This document shows, piece by piece, positions 8,039-15,397 of a stretch of DNA of 24,402 bases. The notes under the pieces are model-generated. The model searched no databases. It saw only the letters and a list, made by a program, of their open reading frames with translations, and was not told the origin of the DNA. The stretch comes from an uncultured Porphyromonadaceae bacterium (GTDB lineage Bacteria; Bacteroidota; Bacteroidia; Bacteroidales; Muribaculaceae). How positions within the stretch are numbered: the first letter of the stretch is position 1; every line of letters begins with the position of its first letter. A program made the translations under genes and the position numbers. Where the stretch lies: positions 1 to 24,402 of the forward strand of contig CAMWLX010000010.1 in assembly GCA_947175225.1 (NCBI GenBank), written 5' to 3'.

Positions 8039-8058
8039 AAGTAGATAAACATAATAAT

Positions 8059-8100
8059 AAAAAAGTCTCTTGCTGTTGAAAAGCATGAGACTTTTTTATT
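8059..8100. terminator. Intrinsic terminator, possibly bidirectional
   Basis: An 11-bp stem (8059-8069 with 8087-8097; A6-GTCTC and GAGAC-T6) has a further TGC/GCA pairing inside the loop. The A-run and T-run make it usable from both strands, between the secreted-protein gene (+) and the Rpn gene (-). Confidence 0.85.
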
Positions 8101-8170
8101 AACATTGCTCATTACGCATGCATCGACACGAAAAAATGGAAACTGATTGTCTAATAAGTTTAAACAACTT

Positions 8171-9163
8171 CTATTGTAACCCGGCAATCTTTCTCACGTC
8201 CATAACTGAAATCTGATATTTTTCAGCCACTTTTTCCGCGGAAATCCCAAGTGAAATCATGATGCGGATGCTTTCGCGGCGCTCTGCGTTCTTTCCCTTC
8301 GCCTCACCTATTTCCATACCTTCGGCCATGCCCTCGGCACGTCCTTCGGCACGTCCTTCTTCCAACGCTTTCCTTCGAGCGTTTTCAGTTTCGTATTTTA
8401 TACCCCTTTGCAGATCCCTCAGCCTGTCAAGAGACTTACGGTATTCCACCATATCCGAAGGTCTCAACCTACTGCTTCTGGCAGCTTCGAATATTTCCGG
8501 ATATCGTCCTTCCTTATATGCCATTGATGTGTTGTCCATATTCTCCATATTTTTTATTAAAAACAATATTTCCTCCAGTTCAGTTTTGCATTCCTCCCAA
8601 TGTGCGGGTACTTCCTTTAGGGAACAAAGGAATATATGCACCTTATCTGTGAGCGGCTCCATACTTTCCCTGTCTACGAGCATCACGTCTCTCATAAGTT
8701 TTGGCGACATATGGTTGAAATTGAAATCTGTGACGGCTATTGCAAACACCGGGGCTAATTCGTAATCCCATCCGGCTTTCCCCTGACCCACGATCATCTT
8801 CGAAGCGTAGAAAACCAACCTTTCCTCAAAAGGTTGAATGTAAATGTTCTGCATTTCAAGGATAAAATGATGTTCACTGTCTTTTTCTCCATCAGCGCCA
8901 TCCTTCTGGCTTACTGGAAAGTAAGATGAATCCGATTTCTTCATCGGCATAGTGCAGTAGACATCATAGATTATTCTTTTCCCTTCTTCTTCTGAAGGAA
9001 TAATCTCCTTATCGTGGTAAATCACATCGGTGACCGTAAGTTTTCCGGCAAAGAGAATATTAAGAAATCTAATGAGAGCCTTCTTGTTTTTCACTTGTCC
9101 GAAAACCTGCTTGAAACCAAAATCGGTCTGTATGTTTAAATAAGGTGTCTTGATATCTTCCAT
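8171..9163 (-). CDS. Rpn-family recombination-promoting nuclease / PD-(D/E)XK putative transposase
   Basis: The 330-residue protein matches the Rpn/PDDEXK_2 family, often annotated as putative transposase. The N-terminus PYLNIQTDFGFKQVFG is the family signature (D14). The nuclease core shows D67 in IIYDVYC and E103-x-Q105 in FILEMQN, which stand for the D and ExK/ExQ catalytic positions. Residues ~269-290 form an AEG(R/M) repeat (EGRAEGRAEGMAEGME), and the last ~35 residues look like a small helix-turn-helix (ISLGISAEKVAEKYQISV). In E. coli the Rpn proteins are DNA endonucleases that stimulate RecA-independent recombination. The gene is monocistronic, with its own promoter at 9279-9309. It is a solo gene common in many copies in Bacteroidales, not a complete insertion sequence. 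Confidence 0.88.
   Translation of the reverse strand: MEDIKTPYLNIQTDFGFKQVFGQVKNKKALIRFLNILFAGKLTVTDVIYHDKEIIPSEEEGKRIIYDVYCTMPMKKSDSSYFPVSQKDGADGEKDSEHHFILEMQNIYIQPFEERLVFYASKMIVGQGKAGWDYELAPVFAIAVTDFNFNHMSPKLMRDVMLVDRESMEPLTDKVHIFLCSLKEVPAHWEECKTELEEILFLIKNMENMDNTSMAYKEGRYPEIFEAARSSRLRPSDMVEYRKSLDRLRDLQRGIKYETENARRKALEEGRAEGRAEGMAEGMEIGEAKGKNAERRESIRIMISLGISAEKVAEKYQISVMDVRKIAGLQ
8321..8356. repeat. 12-bp tandem repeats inside the Rpn gene
   Basis: Three units on the plus strand, TTCGGCCATGCC, CTCGGCACGTCC and TTCGGCACGTCC, encode the GRAE/GMAE repeat of the Rpn protein on the minus strand. They keep frame and probably arose by slippage. Confidence 0.8.
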
Positions 9164-9278
9164 GACAGTATAATTTTATTCAAGTTTCGCAAGTTTATTT
9201 TTGTTGGTATTCAAAGCGAGTGCTGTGCTGATCAGTATGGGATTCTTACATAAATGCGAAGATTGAATTATTAATATG

Positions 9279-9309
9279 CAAATATAGTCAAGATTTTTGA
9301 AATATGCAA
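9279..9309 (-). promoter_or_regulatory. Promoter of the Rpn nuclease gene
   Basis: Read on the minus strand, TTG (9309-9307) and TATATTTG (9286-9279) are 20 bp apart and match the Bacteroidetes consensus. Transcription would start near 9273, leaving a leader of about 110 nt before the ATG at 9163. Confidence 0.7.
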
Positions 9310-9326
9310 GTCTGTTTCTTTAATCT

Positions 9327-9543
9327 CAGGGCAACCGCATCAAAATCTATAGTTTTTAAGAAGAGATCATAAATAGTCTTTATCCATCGAAGCTCTGACC
9401 AGACGTTTACGCAGGCTTACGTTGATGGCCTTCGCTACCTGCAGTGCCAGCTTCATGAGAAGCGATAGGTTCTGCGCCGCGTTATTCCTTCTTGCACGGC
9501 ATTCATCCTGCCTGAATTTTTTTATTCAGATGCGGTTGCCTTG
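9327..9543. mobile_element. Internally deleted ISAs1-like element (MITE-like, 217 bp)
   Basis: The left end CAGGGCAACCGCATC (9327-9341) and the right end GATGCGGTTGCCTTG (9529-9543) are inverted repeats matching at 14 of 15 positions. Between them, on the minus strand, lies the C-terminal end of an ISAs1-type transposase. Full ISAs1 elements are about 1.2-1.3 kb, so most of the element has been lost. No target-site duplication is visible at the borders. The family assignment rests on the transposase motif and the CAGGG-type termini; both are recognised from memory, not searched. Confidence 0.7.
9367..9519 (-). pseudogene. ISAs1-family transposase, C-terminal remnant
   Basis: Translating the minus strand to the TGA at 9369-9367 gives FRQDECRARRNNAAQNLSLL, then MKLALQVAKAINVSLRKRL, then VRASMDKDYL. 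This is the characteristic end of ISAs1-family (H-repeat-like) transposases: D-x-x-R-x-R-x-x-N-A-A-x-N, then K-x-A-L, then K-R-L, then a terminal D-x-D-Y-L. Roughly the first 300 residues, including the DDE catalytic residues, are gone. Homology stops near 9519, where a CTGAAT/ATTCAG hairpin leads into the other terminal repeat. It is too short to be functional. Confidence 0.72.
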
Positions 9544-9569
9544 CCGGTACCGGCAGGAGATTTTTTTTT
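9540..9569 (+). terminator. Terminator-like palindrome at the edge of the IS remnant
   Basis: The perfect 14-bp palindrome TGCCGGTACCGGCA (9542-9555) extends to CTTGCCG/CGGCAGG around GTAC and is followed three bases later by nine T (9561-9569). It would stop plus-strand transcription just before the promoter at 9589-9620. No plus-strand gene lies immediately upstream, so it may be a relic or insulate the downstream promoter. Confidence 0.55.
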
Positions 9570-9588
9570 GTTAAAAATTTTGCAAAAA

Positions 9589-9620
9589 TTTGCAGATAGA
9601 CTGAATTTTGCTTAACTTTG
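9589..9620 (+). promoter_or_regulatory. Strong Bacteroidetes consensus promoter
   Basis: TTTG (9589-9592), exactly 20 bp, and TAACTTTG (9613-9620) form a full match to the -33/-7 consensus. Transcription should begin at about 9624, at the base of the structured region that follows. Confidence 0.8.
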
Positions 9621-9622
9621 CG

Positions 9623-9804
9623 ATCGTAGACAGTTAGGCCGCCGTCCGAACATGGGCCAAGCGGGAGGATCTGCGATTTTTTTGTTATAAACGTTACTTG
9701 ACGCTCTTTCTTGACACATTGAACCTATCCGTTATAGTGCTATGGGCATTGCGGAGGCTTCAAGGTGTGGAACGGGCAACAGGTCTGGCTCTAACGTTTT
9801 TTTT
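9623..9804 (+). ncRNA. Candidate structured small RNA or leader (~180 nt)
   Basis: Two stem-loops, each ending in a T-run, follow the consensus promoter. In the first, ATCGTAGA (9623-9630) pairs with TCTGCGAT (9670-9677, one wobble) and leads into seven T (9677-9683). In the second, AAACGTTA (9689-9696) pairs with TAACGTTT (9792-9799) and leads into eight T (9797-9804). Inside the second, TTGAACC/GGCTTCAA and TCCG/CGGA form a further hairpin. GTTAGGCC of the first half can also pair with GGCTCTAAC near the end, so the whole may fold as one ~180-nt RNA. No open frame of note is present. It may be a 6S-sized regulatory RNA, two tandem RNAs, or an attenuated leader of the lipoprotein gene. I do not recognise the family. 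Confidence 0.5.
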
Positions 9805-9849
9805 CAGTAACGCCATGCAGTATGAGCCATGCAGGCCAAACCAAACAAA

Positions 9850-11346
9850 ATGAAATTTTCTTACATTCATTCCGTGAGTATCCGAGGTCTTTTCTCCGTC
9901 GGATGTTTGCTCGCATTCATCCTTTTACTCAGCTCATGCTCTAATGAGTTGCCGGAGTTATCTTCAGCTCAATTCATAAACGATGAGAATGCCGGAGAAT
10001 CCCAAGACCCATCCTTGCTACTTTTTGGGACAATCGAGGAACTGGAAAATATCTCAGTAGCGGATGTCCCGGGCGACAACGAAGGCTTCGAACTAAAGGA
10101 ATTGACTTATGAGTGTGTGGATACAATCGAACTCCGCGCGCTTCTCTTTGATGTCAAGGCCAAACTGTATTCATCATCAAATGAGGAAAAAGTCGTAGGC
10201 TTCTCCGCTGAAGTCGGTCCGGAGTTGGTATCCGTAGAATATTATCCTGGAGGTGAAATTATACCTGGACACGATAACCTTATAACCGGTTTTTATCCGA
10301 AAGTTGAGCGTTATAGAAATTATTCCGACGGATCTCGTATAGGTCCTGATGTTTTCTATGATTTTGGAAGTCCCATTAGATTAAAAGTCTCATATCCTTA
10401 TGAGTTAAATACGGAATTAGGAAAACCATCTGCGAATTATGACATAGTTAGTGTAGCAGTTTTGGATTATGATTTTGGTACCGGTGATTTAATTACAGTG
10501 TATGATTTTGAAAATGGTGTATATACTGCAAGAAGTGAGGGGTATATAAAATACAATCTCAATACTCGAGTTATTGATGAACACGGGAATGTCTTTACCG
10601 GGGAGGACTTTTATCCTATATATGTTGAAGATAACTGGAATGAATATTGTTCCGGTAAAAAGGATAGATTTCCTCAATTTATAGGTAATTTTTATGGAGT
10701 AGTGGAGGAAACGATGAAGTATATACCAAGCCTTCTTATAGATATGGAAGATATTGAATCGTATGAAATCATGAATATAGGTAGAGATGTGCGAGATGTT
10801 TCCCCTAATCCTTTCCCAAGAGATGTTCAGAATCTTAACCCCGGATATTATTATGCTGATGTTATAGATGTTGGGAAGCAATACGCATTGTTGTCAAAGT
10901 ATATGTATGGCACTGAATTTTGCCCTTTTTTGCCAGGTAGCAGGTGTGACTTTCCTTTGCAATATCTCGTGATTGATGGACGGATCATTCATTTTGATAA
11001 TTTAATGGATGGTTACGAAGGAATCGGCAACATAAATCCGAAATTCAATGTGTCAAAAGTCAATGATGGTTACGTTCTCACCTCTGAATTGGAGGCTCAC
11101 ATTTATGGTGAAAAATTTAAAAGTACTCATAAACTCCATTTGATCGGTGTTGATGGACCGGTAGACGAATTTGATTATCTTGACTACGGACATCTGCAGA
11201 ATGATGACAAGAACGAATTGGATAATCTGACAAGAGGAAATAACGCTCAAATGAATGAAATAAAGTCATTTCCTCGAAATGATAAGAATAAAGTTGTAAT
11301 AGATAGAAGGTTGCCGGTATCTATATCAAATATCAAGACACGCTAA
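9850..11346 (+). CDS. Lipoprotein of unknown function
   Basis: From the ATG at 9850 the product is 498 residues with a lipoprotein signal: a hydrophobic stretch ~14-27 ending in LLLSSC with the lipidated Cys at position 30. The in-frame ATG at 9829 adds seven polar residues; 9850 is preferred because it gives a normal signal peptide and follows the A-rich stretch CCAAACAAA typical of Bacteroidetes starts. The mature protein is acidic, rich in Asp, Tyr and Asn, and has no motif I recognise. Base composition is visibly more AT-rich than the glycogen and EF-G genes. The stop codon lies 13 nt before the LRR gene, so the two are probably an operon, plausibly exported together to the cell surface. 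The RNA-like leader at 9623-9804 lies just upstream. Confidence 0.75.
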   Translation: MKFSYIHSVSIRGLFSVGCLLAFILLLSSCSNELPELSSAQFINDENAGESQDPSLLLFGTIEELENISVADVPGDNEGFELKELTYECVDTIELRALLFDVKAKLYSSSNEEKVVGFSAEVGPELVSVEYYPGGEIIPGHDNLITGFYPKVERYRNYSDGSRIGPDVFYDFGSPIRLKVSYPYELNTELGKPSANYDIVSVAVLDYDFGTGDLITVYDFENGVYTARSEGYIKYNLNTRVIDEHGNVFTGEDFYPIYVEDNWNEYCSGKKDRFPQFIGNFYGVVEETMKYIPSLLIDMEDIESYEIMNIGRDVRDVSPNPFPRDVQNLNPGYYYADVIDVGKQYALLSKYMYGTEFCPFLPGSRCDFPLQYLVIDGRIIHFDNLMDGYEGIGNINPKFNVSKVNDGYVLTSELEAHIYGEKFKSTHKLHLIGVDGPVDEFDYLDYGHLQNDDKNELDNLTRGNNAQMNEIKSFPRNDKNKVVIDRRLPVSISNIKTR

Positions 11347-11359
11347 AACATAGATCTAA

Positions 11360-13174
11360 ATGAAGAGAATGATATTGTTATGCGTATCAGCCATGATATG
11401 CATATTAAAGGCTTACTCTGAGGAGTTCACAATACCCTATAACGAAGGAACAGATAAGCCTTATTCGATAACATATCGTTGTATCGAAGACGCTGCCGGG
11501 ACGGTAGAGATTTCGAGAGTGGATTTCCCCGATTATTATATAGGTACTGTTGATGTGGTTAACATACCGGGAACAATAGTAATCGATGGAAAATCCTATG
11601 TGGTGACTACAATAAACAATTATTTTTGGGGGACAAGGTCGTATGGACCTCGGAAGATAGTATTTCCGTCTACTATTCGGTGGATCAAAAATAGTATATG
11701 GGCGCCTCTTGTAGAAGAAATAATTTTTGACAATTCTCCCTTGGAAGAATTGTATTATATTAATTCATTTAGCTCCAACAGGAATCTCAGACATATTTCA
11801 TTTGGAGATGCTTGTCTATTGTCGGAGCTTCCTTATGAATGTTTTCAGTATTGTTCCTCACTCACTGATGTGCAACTTCCTAAGTCGTTGAAAACTATCG
11901 GCAATTTTGCTTTTGATGGTTGTACTTCATTGAAATCCATATCATTGCCTCCTTCTTTGGAATACATAGGCTGTGCATTCATCGATTGCACTTCTTTGGA
12001 AGAAGTGATTTATAATGGAACACGTCTCATGAACATTGGTGACGAAACTTTCAAAAACTGTACGTCACTTAAATCAATTTCTTTGCCTTCGGTTTGTAAG
12101 ATTGGTAAAAGAGCCTTTCTCAACTGTAAGAGTCTTAATTCTGTGACAATCTGCACACGGTATAATGAAAATATTCGAATTGAATCTCATGCGTTTGACA
12201 ACTGTATAAATCTCAATGATTTAAAATATGAGCCCAATTCTTTACAATATATCGGTGAAGCTGCCTTCAATAACTGCTCTTCACTTCGAAGTTTTGCTCT
12301 TCCTTCAGAGGGACTTTCTATAGATGTAAGGGCTTTTGCTGGATGTACTGGACTTGAGAAATTTGAAGTTGAAGTTAGCGGATGGCAGATGAAGTTTTCT
12401 GTAATAGATGGTGTATTGATTAGAAATAGAAATGAATTGATGGCATATCCTGCCGGAAAGAAGGATATCAGTTATTCAGTTCCGGATGTGGTGTCGTCAA
12501 TTGCCAGTGGAGCATTCGAAGGAGCGGTGCATCTTGAAGACATTAACTTTCATGATCACATAGAGAATTTTGGCGTGATGGCCTTCCGTGACTGTAAGGC
12601 TCTTAAAAAAGTAAATATGCCTGGAAGCCTTAACCATGTTCCATCAGGAACATTCTCCGGGTGCTCCTCTTTGGAAAGTGTCAGCATTCCCGACAAGTAT
12701 GTTTATATTGGAGCTTCATCGTTTCAGGATTGTTCCTCACTTCTGGAAGTCAAACTTCCATCTTATCTTCAGGTGATCGGAGAAAGCGCATTTGTCAATT
12801 GTTCTAAGATCGAAAATGTTGCATTGCCTGAGAATATGAAGGAAATCCGCGCTAACACATTCCGAAACTGTGAGTCTCTGAAGATTATAACTCTTCCGGA
12901 AAATCTGGATACAATACACTTTGGAGCCCTGCAGGGTTGCAAGGGATTGCAGAAAATAGAACTACCTAAATCTCTAAAAGGCATAGAGCCGTGGGCCTTC
13001 AAGGGATGTGAATCTTTGGAGAGCCTAACGATTCCAGACAATGTGACCGGAATCGGCATCAATGCATTTGCAGACTGCACCTCACTTAAGGAAGTAATAG
13101 TCGGAAACAGAGTAAAGGAGATAGGGCAGTGGGCTTTCTATGATTGTGTTGCCATGGAGAAGCTCACGCTTTGA
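11360..13174 (+). CDS. BspA-like leucine-rich-repeat surface protein, N-terminal part before an in-frame TGA
   Basis: A signal peptide (~1-20, ending AYS before EEF) is followed by about twenty LRR_5/BspA-type repeats of ~23 residues with the recurring pattern F-x-x-C-x-S-L-x-x-(V/I)-x-L-P-x-x-(L/I)-x-x-I-G-x-x-A-F. Such proteins of oral and gut Bacteroidetes are surface adhesins or of unknown ligand. The frame stops at TGA 13172-13174 in the middle of a repeat (KLTL-stop-SSLESIG). The same frame continues without interruption to 13798 and supplies the expected rest of the repeat, an Ig-like domain and a C-terminal tail. The intact gene would have encoded 812 residues; the present product is 604. 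Because the C-terminal tail is missing, export or anchoring of this fragment is doubtful. It lies 13 nt downstream of the lipoprotein gene. Confidence 0.85.
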   Translation: MKRMILLCVSAMICILKAYSEEFTIPYNEGTDKPYSITYRCIEDAAGTVEISRVDFPDYYIGTVDVVNIPGTIVIDGKSYVVTTINNYFWGTRSYGPRKIVFPSTIRWIKNSIWAPLVEEIIFDNSPLEELYYINSFSSNRNLRHISFGDACLLSELPYECFQYCSSLTDVQLPKSLKTIGNFAFDGCTSLKSISLPPSLEYIGCAFIDCTSLEEVIYNGTRLMNIGDETFKNCTSLKSISLPSVCKIGKRAFLNCKSLNSVTICTRYNENIRIESHAFDNCINLNDLKYEPNSLQYIGEAAFNNCSSLRSFALPSEGLSIDVRAFAGCTGLEKFEVEVSGWQMKFSVIDGVLIRNRNELMAYPAGKKDISYSVPDVVSSIASGAFEGAVHLEDINFHDHIENFGVMAFRDCKALKKVNMPGSLNHVPSGTFSGCSSLESVSIPDKYVYIGASSFQDCSSLLEVKLPSYLQVIGESAFVNCSKIENVALPENMKEIRANTFRNCESLKIITLPENLDTIHFGALQGCKGLQKIELPKSLKGIEPWAFKGCESLESLTIPDNVTGIGINAFADCTSLKEVIVGNRVKEIGQWAFYDCVAMEKLTL

Positions 13175-13288
13175 AGTTCGCTTGAGTCAATAGGAGCTGA
13201 AGCCTTTGATGGAGATGTAAACATAAAGGAAATCACATGTCTCTCTCCACAGCCTCCATCGTTTCCCGGAGGTTTTCCTGAAGAAGTA

Positions 13289-13798
13289 ATGGAAAACGCT
13301 AATGTCACAGTTCCGGAAGGAAGCGAAGATGCGTACAACAGCAGTCCTGTATGGGATCCTATGGTCGAAGGTGAGGTTCAGAAAGCAGAGGTAATAGAAT
13401 TGAACCATACGGAAATCGAACTTTTGCCAAAGGAATCGATAACTCTCGTGGCCGTCGTACTGCCGGAGGATGCGATCGACAGATCCGTGACGTGGTCTTC
13501 CAGCGACTATTACGTTGCTAAAGTAGATGAAAACGGTGTGGTCAGGGCTGCAGCTGTAGGCTCAGCTGTAATTACAGCTACTGCTTCCAATGGAGTGAAT
13601 GCCACCTGCCTCGTGACAGTGAAGGATGATTCCGGAGATGTATCCTCCATCAACCTCGATTCTTTCCCCATCATGGATATCTATAATCTTGAGGGCATCC
13701 TTCTTCGAGCAAACGCAGATCTGGAGTATTGGAAGACTCTTCCCAAGGGAATCTATATCCTCCACATAGGCAACAGGATATATAAAATGAGAAGATAG
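13289..13798 (+). CDS. Severed C-terminal part of the LRR protein: Ig-like (Big_2) domain and sorting-like tail
   Basis: This frame is identical to that of the LRR gene and is open from 13175, immediately after the TGA; the first ATG is at 13289. The codons 13175-13288 complete the interrupted LRR (SSLESIGAEAF). Residues ~35-110 of the ATG-started fragment form a bacterial Ig-like group 2 domain (IELLPKESITL, then VTWSSSDYYVAKVDENGVV). The last ~45 residues (IYNLEGILLR, LPKGIYILHIGNRIYKMRR) match the type IX secretion/Por-type C-terminal tail. Without a signal peptide the fragment cannot be exported by itself, so it is best read as the detached end of a nonsense-interrupted gene unless readthrough occurs. 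The terminator at 13823-13870 closes the unit. Confidence 0.75.
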   Translation: MENANVTVPEGSEDAYNSSPVWDPMVEGEVQKAEVIELNHTEIELLPKESITLVAVVLPEDAIDRSVTWSSSDYYVAKVDENGVVRAAAVGSAVITATASNGVNATCLVTVKDDSGDVSSINLDSFPIMDIYNLEGILLRANADLEYWKTLPKGIYILHIGNRIYKMRR

Positions 13799-13822
13799 GG
13801 AACATCCAAAAACAATGCGAAC

Positions 13823-13870
13823 CGGCATACTGATACGGCAAAAGGGACCGTATCGTATGCCGTTTTTTTT
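13823..13870 (+). terminator. Strong intrinsic terminator after the LRR gene
   Basis: A 15-bp stem with a single bulged T (CGGCATAC-T-GATACGG, 13823-13838, with 13848-13862) and a 9-nt loop is followed by eight T. It lies 25 nt after the stop of the LRR C-terminal fragment. Confidence 0.9.
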
Positions 13871-13880
13871 CTGAATACTC

Positions 13881-13911
13881 TTGCGTGAATTCTAAAAAAT
13901 TATTAATTTTG
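13881..13911 (+). promoter_or_regulatory. Promoter of the DUF1846 gene
   Basis: TTG (13881-13883), a 20-bp gap and TAATTTTG (13904-13911) match the Bacteroidetes consensus. The predicted transcription start (about 13915-13918) is only a few bases before the ATG at 13921, so the mRNA would be nearly leaderless. This also argues against the upstream GTG at 13885 as start, since it lies inside the promoter. Confidence 0.75.
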
Positions 13912-13920
13912 TATCCCGTT

Positions 13921-15384
13921 ATGGTAAAAGGATTCGACAACGACAAGTATCTTAAGATTCAATCTGAACATATTCAGGAGAGAATCGCTCATTTCGGTAA
14001 TAAGCTCTATCTTGAGCTTGGTGGTAAACTCTTTGACGACTATCATGCCAGTCATGTGCTTCCGGGTTTCCAACCCGACAGCAAACTGCGGATGTTTCAG
14101 AAGCTGAAAGATCAGGCTGAAATCGTGATTGTCATCAGCGCTCTTGATATCGAACGCAATAAAATGCGTGGCGATCTCGGAATCACCTACGATATGGACG
14201 TAATCCGTCTGCGCAAGGAATTCCAAAACCTTGGTTTCTATGTGGGGTCTGTCTGCGTCACTCACTACAACGGTCAGATCAGTGCCGATAAATTCCGTGC
14301 CAAACTGGAGCGCATGGGTATCACAGTCTACTATCACTACATTATAGAAGGATACCCTACCAATGTCGAACTCATCGCATCTGATGAAGGTTTTGGCCAC
14401 AATGACTACATCAAGACTTCCCGTCCTCTCGTGATTGTCACCGCTCCAGGGCCGGGCAGCGGTAAAATGGCAGTCTGCCTTAGCCAGCTTTACAACGAGA
14501 ACAAGCACGGAGTGACAGCGGGCTATGCAAAATTTGAGACGTTCCCTGTTTGGAATCTTCCTCTGAAGCATCCGGTCAATATTGCATACGAGGCAGCCAC
14601 TGCAGACCTCAACGACGTCAATATGATCGACCCGTTCCATCTGGAGGCTTACGGAAAGACAGCGATAAATTATAATCGCGACATAGAAATCTTCCCTGTA
14701 CTCAATACTCTCTTCGAGGGCATATACGGTGAAAATCCCTACAAGTCTCCGACTGATATGGGTGTAAACATGGTTGGTTTCTGCATTAGCGATGATGCAG
14801 TTTGTTGCCGAGCTTCCAATAATGAAGTGATACGTCGCTATTTTACAGCCCTTAACAATATGGCAAAGGGAGACGACAACGAGTCAGAGGTGAATAAAAT
14901 TGCTCTCTTGCTAAAGCAAGCCAAAATAGACGTATCATACCGTCCTTGCATCGGTGCAGCTCGCGAACGATATGATCGAAGTGGCCTTCCTTGCAGTGCG
15001 ATTCAGCTTGCCGATGGAACAATTATCACTGCAGAGCAAAGTGAACTTCTCGGGCCCAGCTCAGCTCTTATTTTAAATGTAGTGAAGCATTTAGCCGGAA
15101 TAGACCATGATGTCAAATTGATTCCACAGGAAATGATCGAACCTATCCAGCATACCAAGACCACCTATCTGAAAGGGCACAATCCTCGCCTTCATAGTGA
15201 TGAAGTCCTTGTGGCTCTATCAGTGCTCAGCACACATGATGACAAGTGCAAGAAAGCACTTGAGACTCTTCCGGAACTTGATGGATGCCAGGCTCATTCC
15301 ACGGTTATGCTTGGAGAAGTTGACCACAAGATTTTCAAGAAACTTGGCATAAGTCTGACTTGCGATCCTGCCAAAAAGAATTGA
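13921..15384 (+). CDS. DUF1846 family protein
   Basis: The product is 487 residues from the ATG at 13921. The start KGFDNDKYLKIQSEHIQERI, followed by GKLYLELGGKLFDDYHASHV and LPGFQPDSK, is diagnostic of the DUF1846 family, whose members are ~490 residues. A Walker-A-like loop APGPGSGK lies at 175-182, with K182. The family has been structurally characterised in streptococci but its biochemical function is not established, so none is assigned. An open frame extends 36 nt upstream to a GTG at 13885, but that region contains the promoter and is not part of the family. The XRE-type gene begins 13 nt after the stop codon and is probably co-transcribed. Confidence 0.93.
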   Translation: MVKGFDNDKYLKIQSEHIQERIAHFGNKLYLELGGKLFDDYHASHVLPGFQPDSKLRMFQKLKDQAEIVIVISALDIERNKMRGDLGITYDMDVIRLRKEFQNLGFYVGSVCVTHYNGQISADKFRAKLERMGITVYYHYIIEGYPTNVELIASDEGFGHNDYIKTSRPLVIVTAPGPGSGKMAVCLSQLYNENKHGVTAGYAKFETFPVWNLPLKHPVNIAYEAATADLNDVNMIDPFHLEAYGKTAINYNRDIEIFPVLNTLFEGIYGENPYKSPTDMGVNMVGFCISDDAVCCRASNNEVIRRYFTALNNMAKGDDNESEVNKIALLLKQAKIDVSYRPCIGAARERYDRSGLPCSAIQLADGTIITAEQSELLGPSSALILNVVKHLAGIDHDVKLIPQEMIEPIQHTKTTYLKGHNPRLHSDEVLVALSVLSTHDDKCKKALETLPELDGCQAHSTVMLGEVDHKIFKKLGISLTCDPAKKN

Positions 15385-15397
15385 TTATTCGATTTTT

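Noticed and set aside
8171..9163. The Rpn gene as part of a complete insertion sequence
   Set aside because: No terminal inverted repeats flank it; the repeats at 9327 and 9529 lie outside and belong to the ISAs1-like remnant.
9829..9849. Upstream ATG as start of the lipoprotein
   Set aside because: It would put seven polar residues before an otherwise normal lipoprotein signal; the ATG at 9850 follows a typical A-rich start context.
13172..13174. Recoded TGA (selenocysteine or alternative code)
   Set aside because: TGA ends several other genes here, no SECIS-like element was seen, and the expected residue is Gly; a nonsense mutation is simpler.
13885..13920. GTG start for the DUF1846 protein
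   Set aside because: The region contains a full consensus promoter and the family begins at the ATG at 13921.
13903..14640. 245-codon antisense frame opposite the DUF1846 gene
   Set aside because: Fully contained in a well-supported gene; no motif and no plausible promoter.
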